DNA of 43,039 nucleotides from Cymbomonas tetramitiformis (taxonomy: Eukaryota > Chlorophyta > Pyramimonadophyceae > Pyramimonadales > Pyramimonadaceae): assembly GCA_001247695.2 (NCBI GenBank), contig LGRX02029287.1, forward strand, positions 1 to 43,039. The letters are read 5' to 3'. The position numbers and the translations under genes are program-made. The notes under the pieces are model-generated. The model was given only the letters and a program-made list of their open reading frames with translations. It was not told the DNA's origin and searched no databases. Below are positions 18,515 through 29,750 of the stretch, one piece after another (within the stretch, counting starts at the first letter, position 1; every line of letters begins with the position of its first letter).

Positions 18515-18832
18515 CTACAGGGAACCCGCCGACGGATTCGAATCGGTTGAGTCTTCGTCCCAATGATAGCCATGTTCCGAATCTGTGTCCTCGTCAGCTT
18601 CTGAAAGCTCCCTCACACTATCGCAAGCCTCCCGATCGACACAGATGTAGCGGTGTGGGTAGCGGTAAGTGCAATGTACGTATGGAGGCGTTGTTATGGG
18701 AATGTGATTGCAACGTTCAAGAACTGCCCTTCGAGAACCGCAATCCTGGCAACAAGCCCAGGTGTATAAGCGAGCATAAAATATATTACCATCTCCATCA
18801 TAGGATCCGATATGAGTTTCACTAGTCACCAC
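18515..18832 (-). CDS. Small Cys-rich protein with acidic tail, 105 residues
   Basis: The frame opens at a GTG (18832). No ATG in frame near the start, so the true start or a 5' exon is unclear. Order: YTWACCQDC (residues about 23-31), ERCNHI, HCTYRYPHRYICVDREAC (C-x9-C), then SEADEDTDSEHG and DEDSTDSN acidic tail. A second, broken copy of the PHRYICVDR part lies at 18338-18364. No known family recognised. Zinc binding is an inference. Confidence 0.4.
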   Translation of the reverse strand: MVTSETHIGSYDGDGNIFYARLYTWACCQDCGSRRAVLERCNHIPITTPPYVHCTYRYPHRYICVDREACDSVRELSEADEDTDSEHGYHWDEDSTDSNPSAGSL

Positions 18833-21378
18833 ACTGTGTTACAGAGGTGGTGTGCCAGAATCTGGCGGGCAGCCCTCCCGATAGTATCGGTGTAGGCCCC
18901 CAGCAGCCAGTTCTGTGAGCTGTCGCAAATCTGGGACTCGTCAGTAGGAGTACAATAACTCAGGGTTTGGGGTTCAGCAGTCAACAGTGACTTAACCATT
19001 CCACTGTACGTTTTAATTCACTCTACAAGTTATCCGAAACCGACGCTGCGTAGAGGCGGGTCTAGCACAGATGAGGGTGGCCCACCTATGTTGGCCCATC
19101 GTCATGGTAGCTTTGAAGTTTGCATAAGGTAATGCATCATTATATACAACGCTCAAGGGATATGGTTGCCATCACTAAACTATTTTAATTAAATGGTCAA
19201 GGACTTTGACCTTGAGAGCCCGCGTTGTTAAAGGGGGTGCATTCGCTATGTTGAAGGCGTAAAAATGACGTTTTTTGGCAATAAATCACAAATGGCATGC
19301 CATTATTCGCTAGCGAGACTCGTTCATGCAGTTCCTAGGACTCTAAACGTCCCGGAGAGAGCTTCCACGCATCACATCGGATGAGGTAAACCCTCTGGGT
19401 ACGTAAAATGCCCACAATACTGATTTACGCTACATATATTATAAAATCAATAATGTAGACAAGGTAACTGCAGATATGAAATTAGCTGACAGGGACAACA
19501 TACCATGGAAACCAAGGACATCGAAAAACTATGAGCAACGTAAACACTGATTGTATTATCTGATTTAGCATACCGTATTCAGTTGCAGTCACCTGTGGCG
19601 GTGCTTATATAAGTTACTTTGGTTACGTGTCTTTACCAGCCATTACGCATATAATTCATACACCGAATTGTGCACTGTGTATTGCACTCTTCTTCGACAG
19701 CATTGCATGTACTGATAGATTGCCACGATAGCATAGCAGAATTCGACGTTCGACCATTCAGCCATTCGGTCATTCGGTCGGGTTGTCACTGTTGGGTCGT
19801 CACCGTCGATCTGCGATCTCTGATCGTCTAACTGTACACGCCTCACGGAGCTATACTTGAGCAATCGCACTAAAACGCGCGAGACTCAACAAGTTCGACT
19901 TCGTCAAGTAGGTGGATGTTCGCCCTGACATTTGGGATCGACCTTGCTTGTACTGAGTCGAATCCTCGCTTGCTATTTATATAACCGTAACGGCAGTGCT
20001 GACTTCGCACTGGAATTGCGTGATCTAGGTGCCTCGGCCCTGTATAGGGCACACGGCATCACTCATAACAACCGAATTACCAGATATCGGTTGCTATTAC
20101 TAAGACCCACCATGATTTTAGCTCATCGCCGCCATGGTTGTCGATGTTGGATCGTGCCTTCTTGTACACACGTGCGGATGCCACCATACATACTGCGAGC
20201 CGAATATGTTTTCCGGACTAAGTAACCATTACCCACGGCACGAGCAATGCACACATACAAGACATACTACCACGTAAACAACATAGTAAAGCGATGTGAT
20301 AACTTCCCACTGCCAACTCTTGGCTGCAAAGCATCACGTTTGATCATGCTACAAAACCAACATTTAATGACTAATAAGAGAATAAACAGAAATTATAGTC
20401 AGATGTACATTGCATTGCTGTATTGTTAGGCAATTTCTCGCTGTGTTAATAAGTGTAAGGGCACCTCAGGACAACATACTGTTTGCTGCATTCAGTTGCT
20501 GATACTTAGTTCCAACCACAAACAGTAAACTCTCATGGGCATGCGAACACAACACAAGAATTTGCAAGCTCGTACATCTGATTCATAAGGTATTCTGGCT
20601 TATTACTGTTCCTAACAGGGACAGCATGCGTTTTTTAATGCTTCTTGAGAGCTCACACAAAGGTCTTGGGAGCATCGCAATCAACGCCTCGTTGATTATG
20701 ACACCTGAAAGGAAGGGTGCACCCAACCAAAGACTCAGATCAAGCACAGGAGAAGGACTACTCGTATTGCAATGATTGCCGGCAGCTGCCCCACTCCAGC
20801 TGTAATTTGCAGAGAAGTTAAATAGGCAAACCACCAGAAAACCACTTCTGCTTCGATGCGGCGCTTGAGGGAGCAGGGACCAGAGGCTTGCAGGGAAAGA
20901 TTCTTTTGAAGTATTAAGGTAGAATTGAACCTTGATATCAGAAGGGCAGTTTTAGATCTACGGGATCCTTTGGCTTGGGATCAGCAGTTTTTCAGTCATC
21001 TTCCGACTGCTACGTTGGCAGAGGGTGGGAGTAAGCATGGGTGGGTTTTGGTTTGAAATCAGATGCTTTACCTCGCCGTTCTTCAGGAGGCAACATGCCC
21101 TTTACTCTCCACGAGCTCAGCAGCCAGCTGCTCTGTATGTATGCTTCAGACCTATGTATAGCTAAAAACCGTTTCTTCAAAACCCACAGTCAACTGCTAT
21201 GAGCTTAATATCCCGTCCCCCATTTTCGTGCTTGCTTGCACTCGGTGGCCTGCCCTTTTCTCCGAGGCCACACGCACCACCTCCAAGTTTGGTGTCCACT
21301 TCCCAGTACTATTCCAACCCTTCTCCCGTGCTCTCTGGCCGTATGTGCCGCCAGTGGAGCAACTCAGCAGCTGCACTC
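18833..21378. other. Gene-poor stretch
   Basis: No supported coding sequence. Short frames at 19643-20429 and 20583-20834 lack coding character. AT-rich, no tandem repeat. GGTGGTGTGCCAGAATC at about 18846 resembles words near 30290 and 33398 that may mark LTR starts. Confidence 0.55.
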
Positions 21379-24300
21379 CTACCACAGCTCAGGCCAGCTC
21401 CAGGTCCACCACACGGAGGTCAGCTCGGAGGTCGGCTGTGAGTCAGGAGCGGAAGGTTGGTCGACAGGAGCGGAAGGTTGGTCGACAGGAGCGGAAGGTT
21501 GGTCAACCACTTCGAAAGATTGCAGCTGGATTGAGCCTGAGCTCTGAGGGTGGAAACAGCTCTCCCTGTGGGTACAGGAGAAGTGTTCAACCAACTCTTC
21601 GAACCAGGTCCGGGTGCGCGGCGGGAGGAGCACAGTTGGCGAATCCTCACTCTCATCGTCGTCTTCTGTTGTTACAGGCTTCTTCGCTGGCTCTGATGAA
21701 CTGAACGACAGCGAGCGGAACATTAGGATAACTTTCAGCTTGCGTCGAGCACGTTGTAGTGTCTGATAACGCTTCAGCTCAAAGTCTGCAAGATCCTGGT
21801 CCATCTCGACAAACTCCTCGCCTTCCTTGAGAATGGGCTTGAAGCCCTCGGGGTATATCTTGGAGATCTCCTCCAGGCGCTCGCGCACTCCCGAGTTCTG
21901 CATCGAGGGTGGGGCAACTCGTGTAAGAACTTCTCATCTCATAACACACAGTACAGTTTCTGTCAAATCGCAAACGTGCTTATGTCAGCCTCAATCGAGG
22001 CTGCTCAAGCACACCTCTGGAAGCCTGATGCAGCCATGGAATTGACTTGCAGTTATCCTGAAGCACGATCGAAATATCTCGCAGGAGGCTGGGCGCTGTC
22101 TATACCGGCTTCCGGGGGGAGGGGTGTGGCTGTACCGGAGGGTACCAGGCATCGAGGGCCTCTTTGGCGCCCTCGCTGGCCAGCAGCTCCTCAAACACCT
22201 TCCTCCACCCAGCGTCACACAAAATCCATTTCGGATTGAGCGGGAAACTGAACCCATCTGAAATACGCTCTGACAGAAACTCGCGCAGCCCGGGCTCATT
22301 CAAGTACCTGAAACCAAGCGAGGAACCCCGCGAGGTGAGAAACGAATCCAACGATACTCGTTCAGTGCTCTCGACAAGCCAAAGTTTCACTGCGCACGGC
22401 TGTGAGGCTTCTTCTCGATGAGTGCGACTGAACTCTCAAGTGGCAAAAAGGACACCGACTAGAACATCGTGAACCAAGGCTCACTGAGTCCCCTTCAGAT
22501 GCTTGGCTCTCTTTTAAAGAGATGAATCCGGAGGCACAAGATCAAGATAAAAATTGGCGGAACAAAACTCAACATCAGTATTTCAATCTTTCAGGGACTG
22601 CCGACTGCAGCAGCCTTCAGGGAGAACCAATATATGGCGAGCCACCCGCAAAGCTGCAGGGGGTAACCAGTACTGCACATATGATATGCAGGGTGCAGAT
22701 CCCGGCTCCTACCACCAGGGCACAGAAGATACGGTGGGTGAAGATTCTGCTTGACACTTACCGCCAGGGCAAGTTCTTGAAGCCCTCCCATACGATCAGG
22801 TACTCGTGATCGAGCTCCTGAGGGAAGTAGAAGTTGAAGCACTCGGCACCATGCCTGACAGCGCCCGTCATGTTCAGCCCCTCCACCGCCTTCATCATCA
22901 CTGAGGTCGAAGTAGGGTCACCGTAGCCATACTTCGGGATAACCGGGTGGAATCCAATCTTCGACTCGGCTTTCAGAACGTCCAGCCAGCGCTTTGTCCA
23001 TCCGTGCGGCTGTGGCTCCGATAGAACGCCTTCAACGTGGTTGATTAGCCAGCGCAGCATCTCGATCTGCCCGACGGAATGGCAAACCCTCAAAAACCGG
23101 CTTCAAGCCTTTCTCGAAACTCGGAAACCGTTCAGTGTCCTGAATGAACACAGTTGAGCTGGCTGCAGCTGTCAACGTCAGATATCTTTTGTACTGCCTG
23201 GGTTACTACCTCAACCCATCCTCAAAAACTATTCTTTCTCAGCTGTAAGCGCGGGGGAACGCGTTTGCATCACACGCCCGTTTCAGGGATTGCAGATAGC
23301 TGACAACCGCAAAGGATGGGCACACTGGACGCGTTGCACGGCAGCATTTTCTTCGGCGGTTGCGGGGGCTCTGTATCCATATCCGCACCTGGTCTTCGGG
23401 GAGGGCCTCGAAGCCCATCCCAGATGTTCCGATGAGGAACGCGTCGAGGTCCGACGCAACAGGGCGCACGCGCTCCTCCTCGTACGCCACGAGCAAGCCG
23501 CGCGGATTCAGCGGCCTCAAGTGGTCGTACTGCCATATTACTGCCTTTGGCAACTGGCCTTCGCGCGTCGCGTGGAAGTTTAGATCCATGAAAGCTGGCT
23601 CGGAGGCACGCCCTGTCTCCCAGTCTTTTTCGTGTGATATATCCTGCCGCACGATGAACGCCTCAGCGAAGAGGCGTTCCGGGATATCAACGCCATATGC
23701 TTCGGGAATCCCGTCGATGAGGTGAATCTGCGGGTCATCCATTGAAAAGCGCATATCGAGTAGGGCCTCCTCAAAGTCTTCATCGTTGAGAGTGATTCGA
23801 CCTGAGTTGTGCTCCGCCACGAGCGCCTCGGCAGGTTCTGCTGTGTTCATCATATCCGATAATATCGGCTGCAGTGCTTCAAGCGCCTGCACGTTGACAA
23901 GCCGCGTATATTCAAGTGCCGAATGATCACTGCAGGTTGTTCGAAGTCCCTCGAGTGAAGTCAGGAAACGAATGCACATAAAGGCCTCGGTCGCTCTAGA
24001 GAGCGCATATTTTGAATGAAACAAATCGAAATGCTTAAATGACGAGGGAGACAAGGGAGACAAGGGAGAAAGGAGGTACTCAGGCAAAGGCGCCACCGCA
24101 GTAAAGCAGATTAGGGCCTTCAGTCTCAAACGCTTGGGAGAGGAATTGTTGTGACAAGACAGGCATGCAGTGTCTTGTGACAAGACAGGCGATCTTGCAG
24201 CGGACAGACGGAACGCTCGGGTGTCCAAGCCTGCGAAATATGTTGGCGAGTCGAGACCTGAGACAACCCTTGCACATATCGCAAATACTGACCTGTTGAC

Positions 24301-25024
24301 GGCAACTTGAAGAGCCGAAGAAAACACGGATGCGCGCTGATTTCGGAGAGGTTCCAATGAGTGCTTTGTGCTTCTCTTCGCTGATCTGCAGAAAGGGGAC
24401 GAAACCCGAGAGCACACCACATTTCGCGGACTTGCCCTTCACGTTTAAGCCTTTGCCCGTGGCGCGGCCCTCCATCATCATGCGGATGGCGTCCAGCGAC
24501 GTCGGTCGCCACACCGTAAAGAAAGAAGATACTTGACCCCTTGGGATCAAACCCTCTCGCCGCAAATACCCCAGCGGTCCACGCTCGTCACCCTTGCGAA
24601 AAAACTCTTCGATCTGCTTACGCGGATCCGTTTGAATAAAAGAGCGCATCCAGCGTCGAGCCAGGGATTCTTTCCGCCGAGTTGGGGAGTCTGCATCTGA
24701 AGAGCTGGCTAGGCTCGCAGCCCTGAGACGATGGATGGTCTCGAGATTGAAGGAATAGCGGCAGGAGGGACTGCGGCGTGTTTGTCCTGACTCTGGTGTG
24801 CTCCCGTCAGATGGGTCAGGGGAGTCAGGAGTTGAGGGCCTCCGAAGAAAATCTGCCGCACTCTTCCAGTTATCAGCCTTGATTGCAGGAAGTCCGTTTG
24901 TCCCGTTGGAAGATCCGTTTGTCCCGTTGATGGCTCCGTTTGTCCCGTTTGTGGGCTGCACACCAGTGGTTTCAGGAAACTTTGTATCCGGGGTTACCGG
25001 TACTTCGTCGGGAGAAACCGTCAT
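21379..25024 (-). CDS. Class II (edema factor/CyaA/ExoY-type) nucleotidyl cyclase, five exons
   Basis: Exons (minus): 25024-24293, 23886-23389, 23066-22762, 22307-22136, 21897-21379; 741 residues, all GT-AG, phases consistent. Introns 406, 322, 454 and 238 nt. Family enzymes make cAMP or other cyclic nucleotides from NTPs after activation by a host cofactor (calmodulin or actin). Evidence: KGLNVKGKS (191-199) with the substrate-binding lysines; ASDLDAF (388-394) with the metal-binding Asp pair D390 and D392; RHGAECFN (481-488) with the His/Asn motif; FPLNPKWI near 533-540, typical of the C-terminal part. The first ~150 residues are unrelated: NGTNG repeats, S/P-rich, no signal peptide. The last exon carries three VDQPSAP repeats. 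Splice choices are mine. Exon 5 could end earlier. Motifs are intact, so possibly functional; a toxin-type domain acquired by transfer is an inference. Confidence 0.8.
21445..21514. repeat. 21-bp coding minisatellite, three units
   Basis: GGAGCGGAAGGTTGGTCGAC repeated every 21 bp (plus strand). On the minus strand it encodes VDQPSAP three times at the C-terminus of the cyclase frame. In-frame length is a sign of coding use. Confidence 0.85.
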
Positions 25025-26432
25025 AGCGAAGGGTTCTCAGACCACACGCTTATGGTGTAAAGACTGTTGGTAGAAAGTGCGTCCGCGGAAGCTGTAAGCC
25101 ACACGGTGCAGCTTCAAGCTAGGCTAAGCGAACGATTTGAAGAAAACCACCAAGAAAATGACCAAGCCCGCGAGTGTAGCCGTTGATCAGTACAGCTCGC
25201 GGTCAGCAAAAGACTGCAGATTCAAAAGAGTGCGGCTTCATGTGTTTATTTTCGTCTTTGACTTCACGAAGCTACCTGCTGTCGAGCCCTTCCCATAAAC
25301 CCCGGCCCTTCCGTTACGTAACGGGTAGAGTGGTTCTTGGCGGCATGCCCCGCTTGCAGAACTCGTGTACGTTGGGACGGACCTTGAAGTATGAAATCAA
25401 CGTGTGCCATTTCACATTATATTTCGCACTGTCTATGCATAATATACCAGTCGTGTTTGATACTTGTCGTACCCAAACACCACGCGAGCTGTGCCAAGTT
25501 ACGATACGTGCTTGAATTTCTCGACCAAGTAGGACCGAACTCTATCTCTATGGAAGTGAAATCTAGACAAAACTTTATCACACTGGAACTGTGCAAAACT
25601 TATGCACCCTATGCCAGAAAAACAAAGTTCGGAATGAAGGCAACGCCCAAATTACAACGGCACCGCACAGGCTGAGCGGACGAACCTTAAGACGTTGTCC
25701 ACGGACACACGTCATGGTCACAAGTGCTATCAACAATACACGCAACAGGTGTCGTATATCATAGATACAACAATGACGTATAGCACGGTGTGACCGCAAA
25801 TAAAATACTGAACAAGCGACAGGTGTCCGCTTTATTACAGCGATCTCGAAAACTCGAAGTGGAGAGTCGCCAGGAACCCCACCGAAAGCGGTCGTATAAA
25901 AACGTTTCTGACGGGTAAAACACCAACAGTGAGGTGCTGCGACGGTTAACTTATTACATATTCTGCGCCTTCAATGTTTGTGCACAACCTACCTGGTCCT
26001 CCAACGAAATAGTTTCTAGCACCGCAGTTTGCGTTGCGAAATCGGGCAACTGCAACACACGCAGGGAGTGAAATTTTATACAACCTTAAGTGCGAGATAT
26101 TCATAAGTTCGAGAACCAACCGAATTCCGTCACAGGTCGAGCAGCAAGGGTTCTTCGGACCAAGCAGCGGATTCCAAGCGCCTCCTTACAACTCGCTAGA
26201 CTCAGCATGGAATAATTCGTCTTCTTGCAAGTTGTCTGAATGTTTTTAATAAGATATGGCAGCGGTGAACTTTTTCCGGGGCCAATGCTTCACATACGTG
26301 CAACGACGAGACATAGACTCCACCAGCTAAACGAAAACCGGCGTTTAAACAAAACTTTCTGCTCTGTAAAAGTGTAACACTCGACTGTTGATGTTGAGCA
26401 GGACACACGTGATACTCGTGAAGGTATCTACG
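25025..26432. other. Gene-free stretch upstream of the cyclase
   Basis: 5' flank of the cyclase gene, followed by AT-rich sequence without supported genes or repeats. No clear TATA box close to the ATG at 25024. Confidence 0.55.
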
Positions 26433-26434
26433 TA

Positions 26435-26578
26435 CCGATTAGAGGCGAGGTGAGACGGTTTTCTGAATTAAAAAATACTAATTGGAATTCGGTTGGTGAC
26501 ATCATATTCAGTCGGTGACATGAACTTGATTTGGTTTATGTCGCTCATGTCACCGACTGATTCAGTCGGTCTAATCGG
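26435..26578. mobile_element. 144-bp MITE-like fold-back element
   Basis: CCGATTAGA at 26435 and TCTAATCGG ending at 26578 are exact inverted ends, each flanked by TA, the target of Tc1/mariner-like elements. Inside, TCAGTCGGTGACATG (from about 26498) and CATGTCACCGACTGA (to 26561) form a perfect 15-bp inverted repeat around a ~35-nt loop. Non-coding. Confidence 0.65.
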
Positions 26579-26814
26579 TAGATAGAAGACTGGTGTCACG
26601 CTATCCGCTATCGCCTATCGGTGCATGTTACGATAGTTTTAAAATAAAATATACTTAATACTATAAAAAACGTATCGTTCGAGTTTACTAATGCATTTTT
26701 AAATTTTTGAAGGCGCGGTGCTTTGGACCCTCCCGTCTACGTCTCCTCTCCTGTGTCACTGTATGTGTATCGGTTGCTGAATTGCTTATCGATCTATTTT
26801 TAAGACTTCGCCCA

Positions 26815-26836
26815 GTGGGGGGGCTCCGCCCCCCAC
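26815..26836. repeat. GC-rich hairpin
   Basis: GTGGGGGG and CCCCCCAC arms around a GCTCCG centre. It lies about 40 bp before the helicase fragment. GC hairpins near a 3' end are typical of Helitrons, but no CTRR end was identified here. Confidence 0.6.
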
Positions 26837-26875
26837 ACCCCCCCATTACTACGGATAATTTTTAAGACCGCCCAA

Positions 26876-27055
26876 AAGAGCAAGATATACTTCCGAGCTC
26901 ACGGAGTTGATTTGGCTTTCGCCTTGACCTTTACCTTTCACAAATTCCAAGGACAGACCGTGCAAAAGATAATATTAGATCTCAGTCAACACCGAAGGGC
27001 GTCTTTAAATTATGCTTTCAAGCTCGCGGTTTTTACGGTGGGAATGATCACGGGG
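26876..27055 (+). pseudogene. Pif1/Helitron-type helicase fragment (~58 codons)
   Basis: Frame reads HGVDLAFALTFTFHKFQGQT, then VQKIILDLSQHR: the pattern of the last helicase motifs of Pif1-family enzymes (HK-x-QGQT, followed by a hydrophobic strand and a DL). LNYAFKLAVFTVG follows where these proteins have the S-x-LYVxxSRV region, here degenerate. No Walker A part is upstream. Likely a scrap of a Helitron or related transposon. OTU domains occur in Helitrons too, but the OTU gene here is 20 kb away. Confidence 0.65.
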
Positions 27056-27059
27056 AAGC

Positions 27060-27540
27060 CGATTTCCCCCCCACTGTATGGGGGCATGCTTCTCCTCGTT
27101 TCACCCCTCGCCCTGAGTGCCTATCATCGTGTCATTTGTCACCGCTCCGACCGTTCCGCACCGCTCTCGATAAAACACCTAAGCATTTTATCTTATGCAG
27201 TTTTATCATGGGAACACCGACTTTCACCCCCCATAAGGGGGGAGCGGGTCGGTGGTGCCCTTTGTCACCCCTCGCCTGCTCGGATGTCACTTGCAGTGCC
27301 TGCTGTTTGCTCCGCTCGTGTGTCACGGTCCGCCCGCCAGCTTAAACTCAATTATCTTTCAGTTTAATCCGACTTTAGCCGAACCGAAACCCTATCTCAC
27401 TGCCTATCATTTTCCAGTGCAAGCATATATATATATACTATATTATCTGCTTTCACATCAGGTCTGGACCCACCTACGTTCAGAGGTGTTGTTTCTTACG
27501 TTCTCCGTCCGCTTCGCGCCCTGCGATTCTATCCGACATT
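27060..27540. other. Non-coding flank with imperfect hairpin
   Basis: At about 27211-27250 CACCGAC with CCCCCC pairs with GGGGGG and GTCGGTG around ATAA. A TA microsatellite lies near 27426-27437. Long plus-strand frame here follows the helicase scrap and is not credible. Confidence 0.5.
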
Positions 27541-27730
27541 TTTTTTAGTACCGACATCAGCCTAGTACCGACACTTCCGACATTTTACTGCCGACATCGA
27601 CCTCCTTGCCTTCGCAAAGGTCACCCTTAGTCCCGACATTTCTTAGTACCGACATTTCTTTTAGTACCGACATTTAGCGCACTTTTTCGTGCGTTACCAC
27701 TCAACTGGACCGACAATACTTTTTACCCGA
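27541..27730. repeat. Copia leader with repeated AGTACCGACAT words
   Basis: TAGTACCGACAT or CCGACATTT recurs at least eight times over 190 bp just before the gag ATG. It could be the untranslated leader of the copia element. No 5' LTR or primer-binding site recognised. Confidence 0.6.
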
Positions 27731-27731
27731 C

Positions 27732-28600
27732 ATGGCTTCCGCCCGACGTGAGACAGTTGGCTCCGCACTTCGTGCGGCACGTGCGCGTACTGGTGCGTCT
27801 CCATCCCCGTCACCGACCGCTTCGCACTCCACACCATCTTCGAGTGCTCGACCCCGCCGCATTGTGGGGACTTCGTCCTTACGTGCGAAACCGACATCAA
27901 CGATTGAGGCTCCAACAGCTTTTGATTTCTTCAATGACCCCGACGTTTTGGTTACTACGCCTGTGGAGGAGGGCCGCGAGGAAGAATTTCGTGAGCAACT
28001 TTCTTACGCTTTTACGTATGGAAGTGACCTCGTCAGACAAGCTTCCTCAAGTCCACTGGTTTCAAACTTCCCGTTGGCTACACCCTTGACAACGACACCG
28101 CCGACGCTGACTTCGTTGCCTTCACCGCGGGACTGGCTCACGTCATGTTCCCCATCTCGTACGCGGAGTCGGCCAAGCTGCTTGACCTGGAGCACGAGCA
28201 CGACTTCTACCACAGCACCGTGAACGAGATCCTGTTCTGCCTCCTGCCTCACCCCCTTCGTGGTAACGCGTTATCCGTTTACCACGAGTGTGCGCGTACC
28301 CATCCCGCTGACGGCCGCTACGCACTCCAGCGACTCCGCTACGAGGTCGAGGGCGTGCCCGACGCCGATGATATGCGTTACTGGACCCAGATGAGGGCTA
28401 TCATCCTCTCTGAGACCGTAGACCCAGCTCCACAGCTGGCTACGATTCGACGCCTTTGTGAGCGTCACCGCACGATCAAGCCGACGTACTCCGACTCCGA
28501 CCGCGTCGCTGACCTCTGGCACATTCTGTCCGAGTCCGCCAAGAAGAGCCCCTACATCGCCCCACTGTACCTAGTGGTGCGCCCCGCGAGTTGCGTTCAG
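27732..28600 (+). pseudogene. Copia gag, N-terminal and central part
   Basis: ATG at 27732. A basic S/P-rich start leads to APTAFDFFNDPDVLV and EEEFREQLSYAFTYGSDLVR. The frame then shifts near 28030-28045 to one reading STGFKLPVGYTLDN and on through SYAESAKLLDLEHEHDFYHS, NEILFCLLPHPLRGNALSVY and MRYWTQMRAIILSE. This helical region resembles copia UBN2-type gag. A second frameshift lies near 28575-28590. Confidence 0.65.
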
Positions 28601-29260
28601 GTCATGCCTTCACCTTTGACCGCCTCACACTCCGCATCCGCCTCGCATTCAGGGACGAAAGCCCCCTGGCCACACTTTCGTCCCCGCCGAGCCCCGACAC
28701 TCGGTCCGAGGGTTCTGGGTACCGCCCTAAGACCGCCGCCCAGAAGCCCCAGACCCCTGACCCTCCCGGCCGTCCTACGGCCATGGCGCTCCGCGCGAAG
28801 AAGCAGTCCGACACACCGCTTGATAGGAAGTGGGTGGCCGAAACCCCCACCGCCTTGTACCTTAAGTGGTCTGGTACTGGTTATCCGTGCGCTGTCTGTT
28901 TCCGCGTGTGGGGTGTCACAGATGCCCATCCCGACACTCGTGGTGCTTGCCCCTTCGTGTGCATCGAGGCCTTCGCCAACAACAAACATCTCATCACGTC
29001 CAAGCCGGCTCCGCCTCGCCCGCCGCTCGACCCGCCACCTGCAGGCACCGCGCCTGCCCCGCCGACTGTGCCCGCTACTGACGCGGCCTTCCAGTCCGTG
29101 CGGCTCTCGCCGCCCGCGCCTGGTGGCGATGACGCGATTGACACCGTCGATGGCGGCGCTCTGGTGGTGCCTACGGCTGAGGACCTTGCCCCCCCGCTTC
29201 CGGATGAGCCTGTTGGTGCCTCCCTGGCCTGCAGAGGGCGGCCACGTTCTTCGAGAATCA
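28591..29260 (+). pseudogene. Copia gag, C-terminal part with knuckle-like cysteines
   Basis: Continues gag in a third frame: LRSGHAFTFDRLTLRIRLAF, then a region with YPCAVCFRVWGVTDAHPD and GACPFVCIEAF (CxxC, H and C residues in an order like a zinc knuckle), then a P-rich tail. The frame runs past 29230 into unrelated codons. Confidence 0.55.
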
Positions 29261-29264
29261 TGCT

Positions 29265-29750
29265 ATGGGTCATGGTCAGATGGGCCCCGCCTCCCCCCTA
29301 CACTACCAGGAGGCTGAGCCTGTTCCTGACAGCAGCCTGTATGCCCTGCCTCACGCGGTGCCAGTACCATATGATGGCACGGGCTACGAGGACGGTCCGC
29401 GGGAGTACCACTCTCAGCGGTCTGGCATGTATGGTACCTCTGGACCCTTCATTCCCAGGCTGGAGCTCCCGGTGGCTGTCATGATTGACAACCAGGCGGC
29501 CTCCTCCATTCTGAGGAATGTCATGCTATCCACCAAGATTAAGCATGTGTTGATCCGTTTTCACTGCTTTCGGGGGTGGGTGTGTGCTGGGTACCTAGTG
29601 CCTGTTTACATCAACACTTTACTCAACCTGGCCGATATCTTCACCAAACCTCTTCCTGGGCTCAAGGACAAGGTGCGGGTGATCATCAGCATGATCGAGT
29701 CCTTCATGGACGTGATCCGCCCGCACCCCAGTGGTGCGGGTGACTCATAG
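29265..29750 (+). pseudogene. Copia RNase H C-terminal fragment
   Basis: VMIDNQAASSILRN matches the copia RNase H D-N-x-x-A segment. It is followed by TKIKHVLIRFHCFRG (the TKHIDIRYHFIRE region) and LLNLADIFTKPLPG, the near-invariant LADIFTKPL end of copia pol. The part before it (PFIPRLELPV) is short. Stop TAG at 29748. Confidence 0.85.

Larger units (their letters stand above)
27732..29750 (+). mobile_element. Internally deleted Ty1/copia retrotransposon
   Basis: Gag-like protein (27732-29230, two frameshifts) is joined almost directly to the C-terminal end of pol RNase H (29265-29750). Protease, integrase and reverse transcriptase, normally about 3.5 kb in between, are absent. Order and strand agree with Ty1/copia. 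LTRs not established. Confidence 0.8.

Noticed and set aside
23239..24420. 393-codon uninterrupted minus-strand frame as a separate gene
   Set aside because: Its middle part is the second cyclase exon. The ends are read-through into introns, and the catalytic motifs only line up when the neighbouring exons are included.
6589..27055. OTU gene and Pif1 fragment as one Helitron
   Set aside because: They are 20 kb apart, on opposite strands, with other elements between them. No Rep domain or Helitron ends seen.
26876..27367. 151-codon frame as an intact helicase
   Set aside because: Only the first ~58 codons resemble Pif1. The ATPase motifs are absent and the rest is hairpin-rich non-coding sequence.
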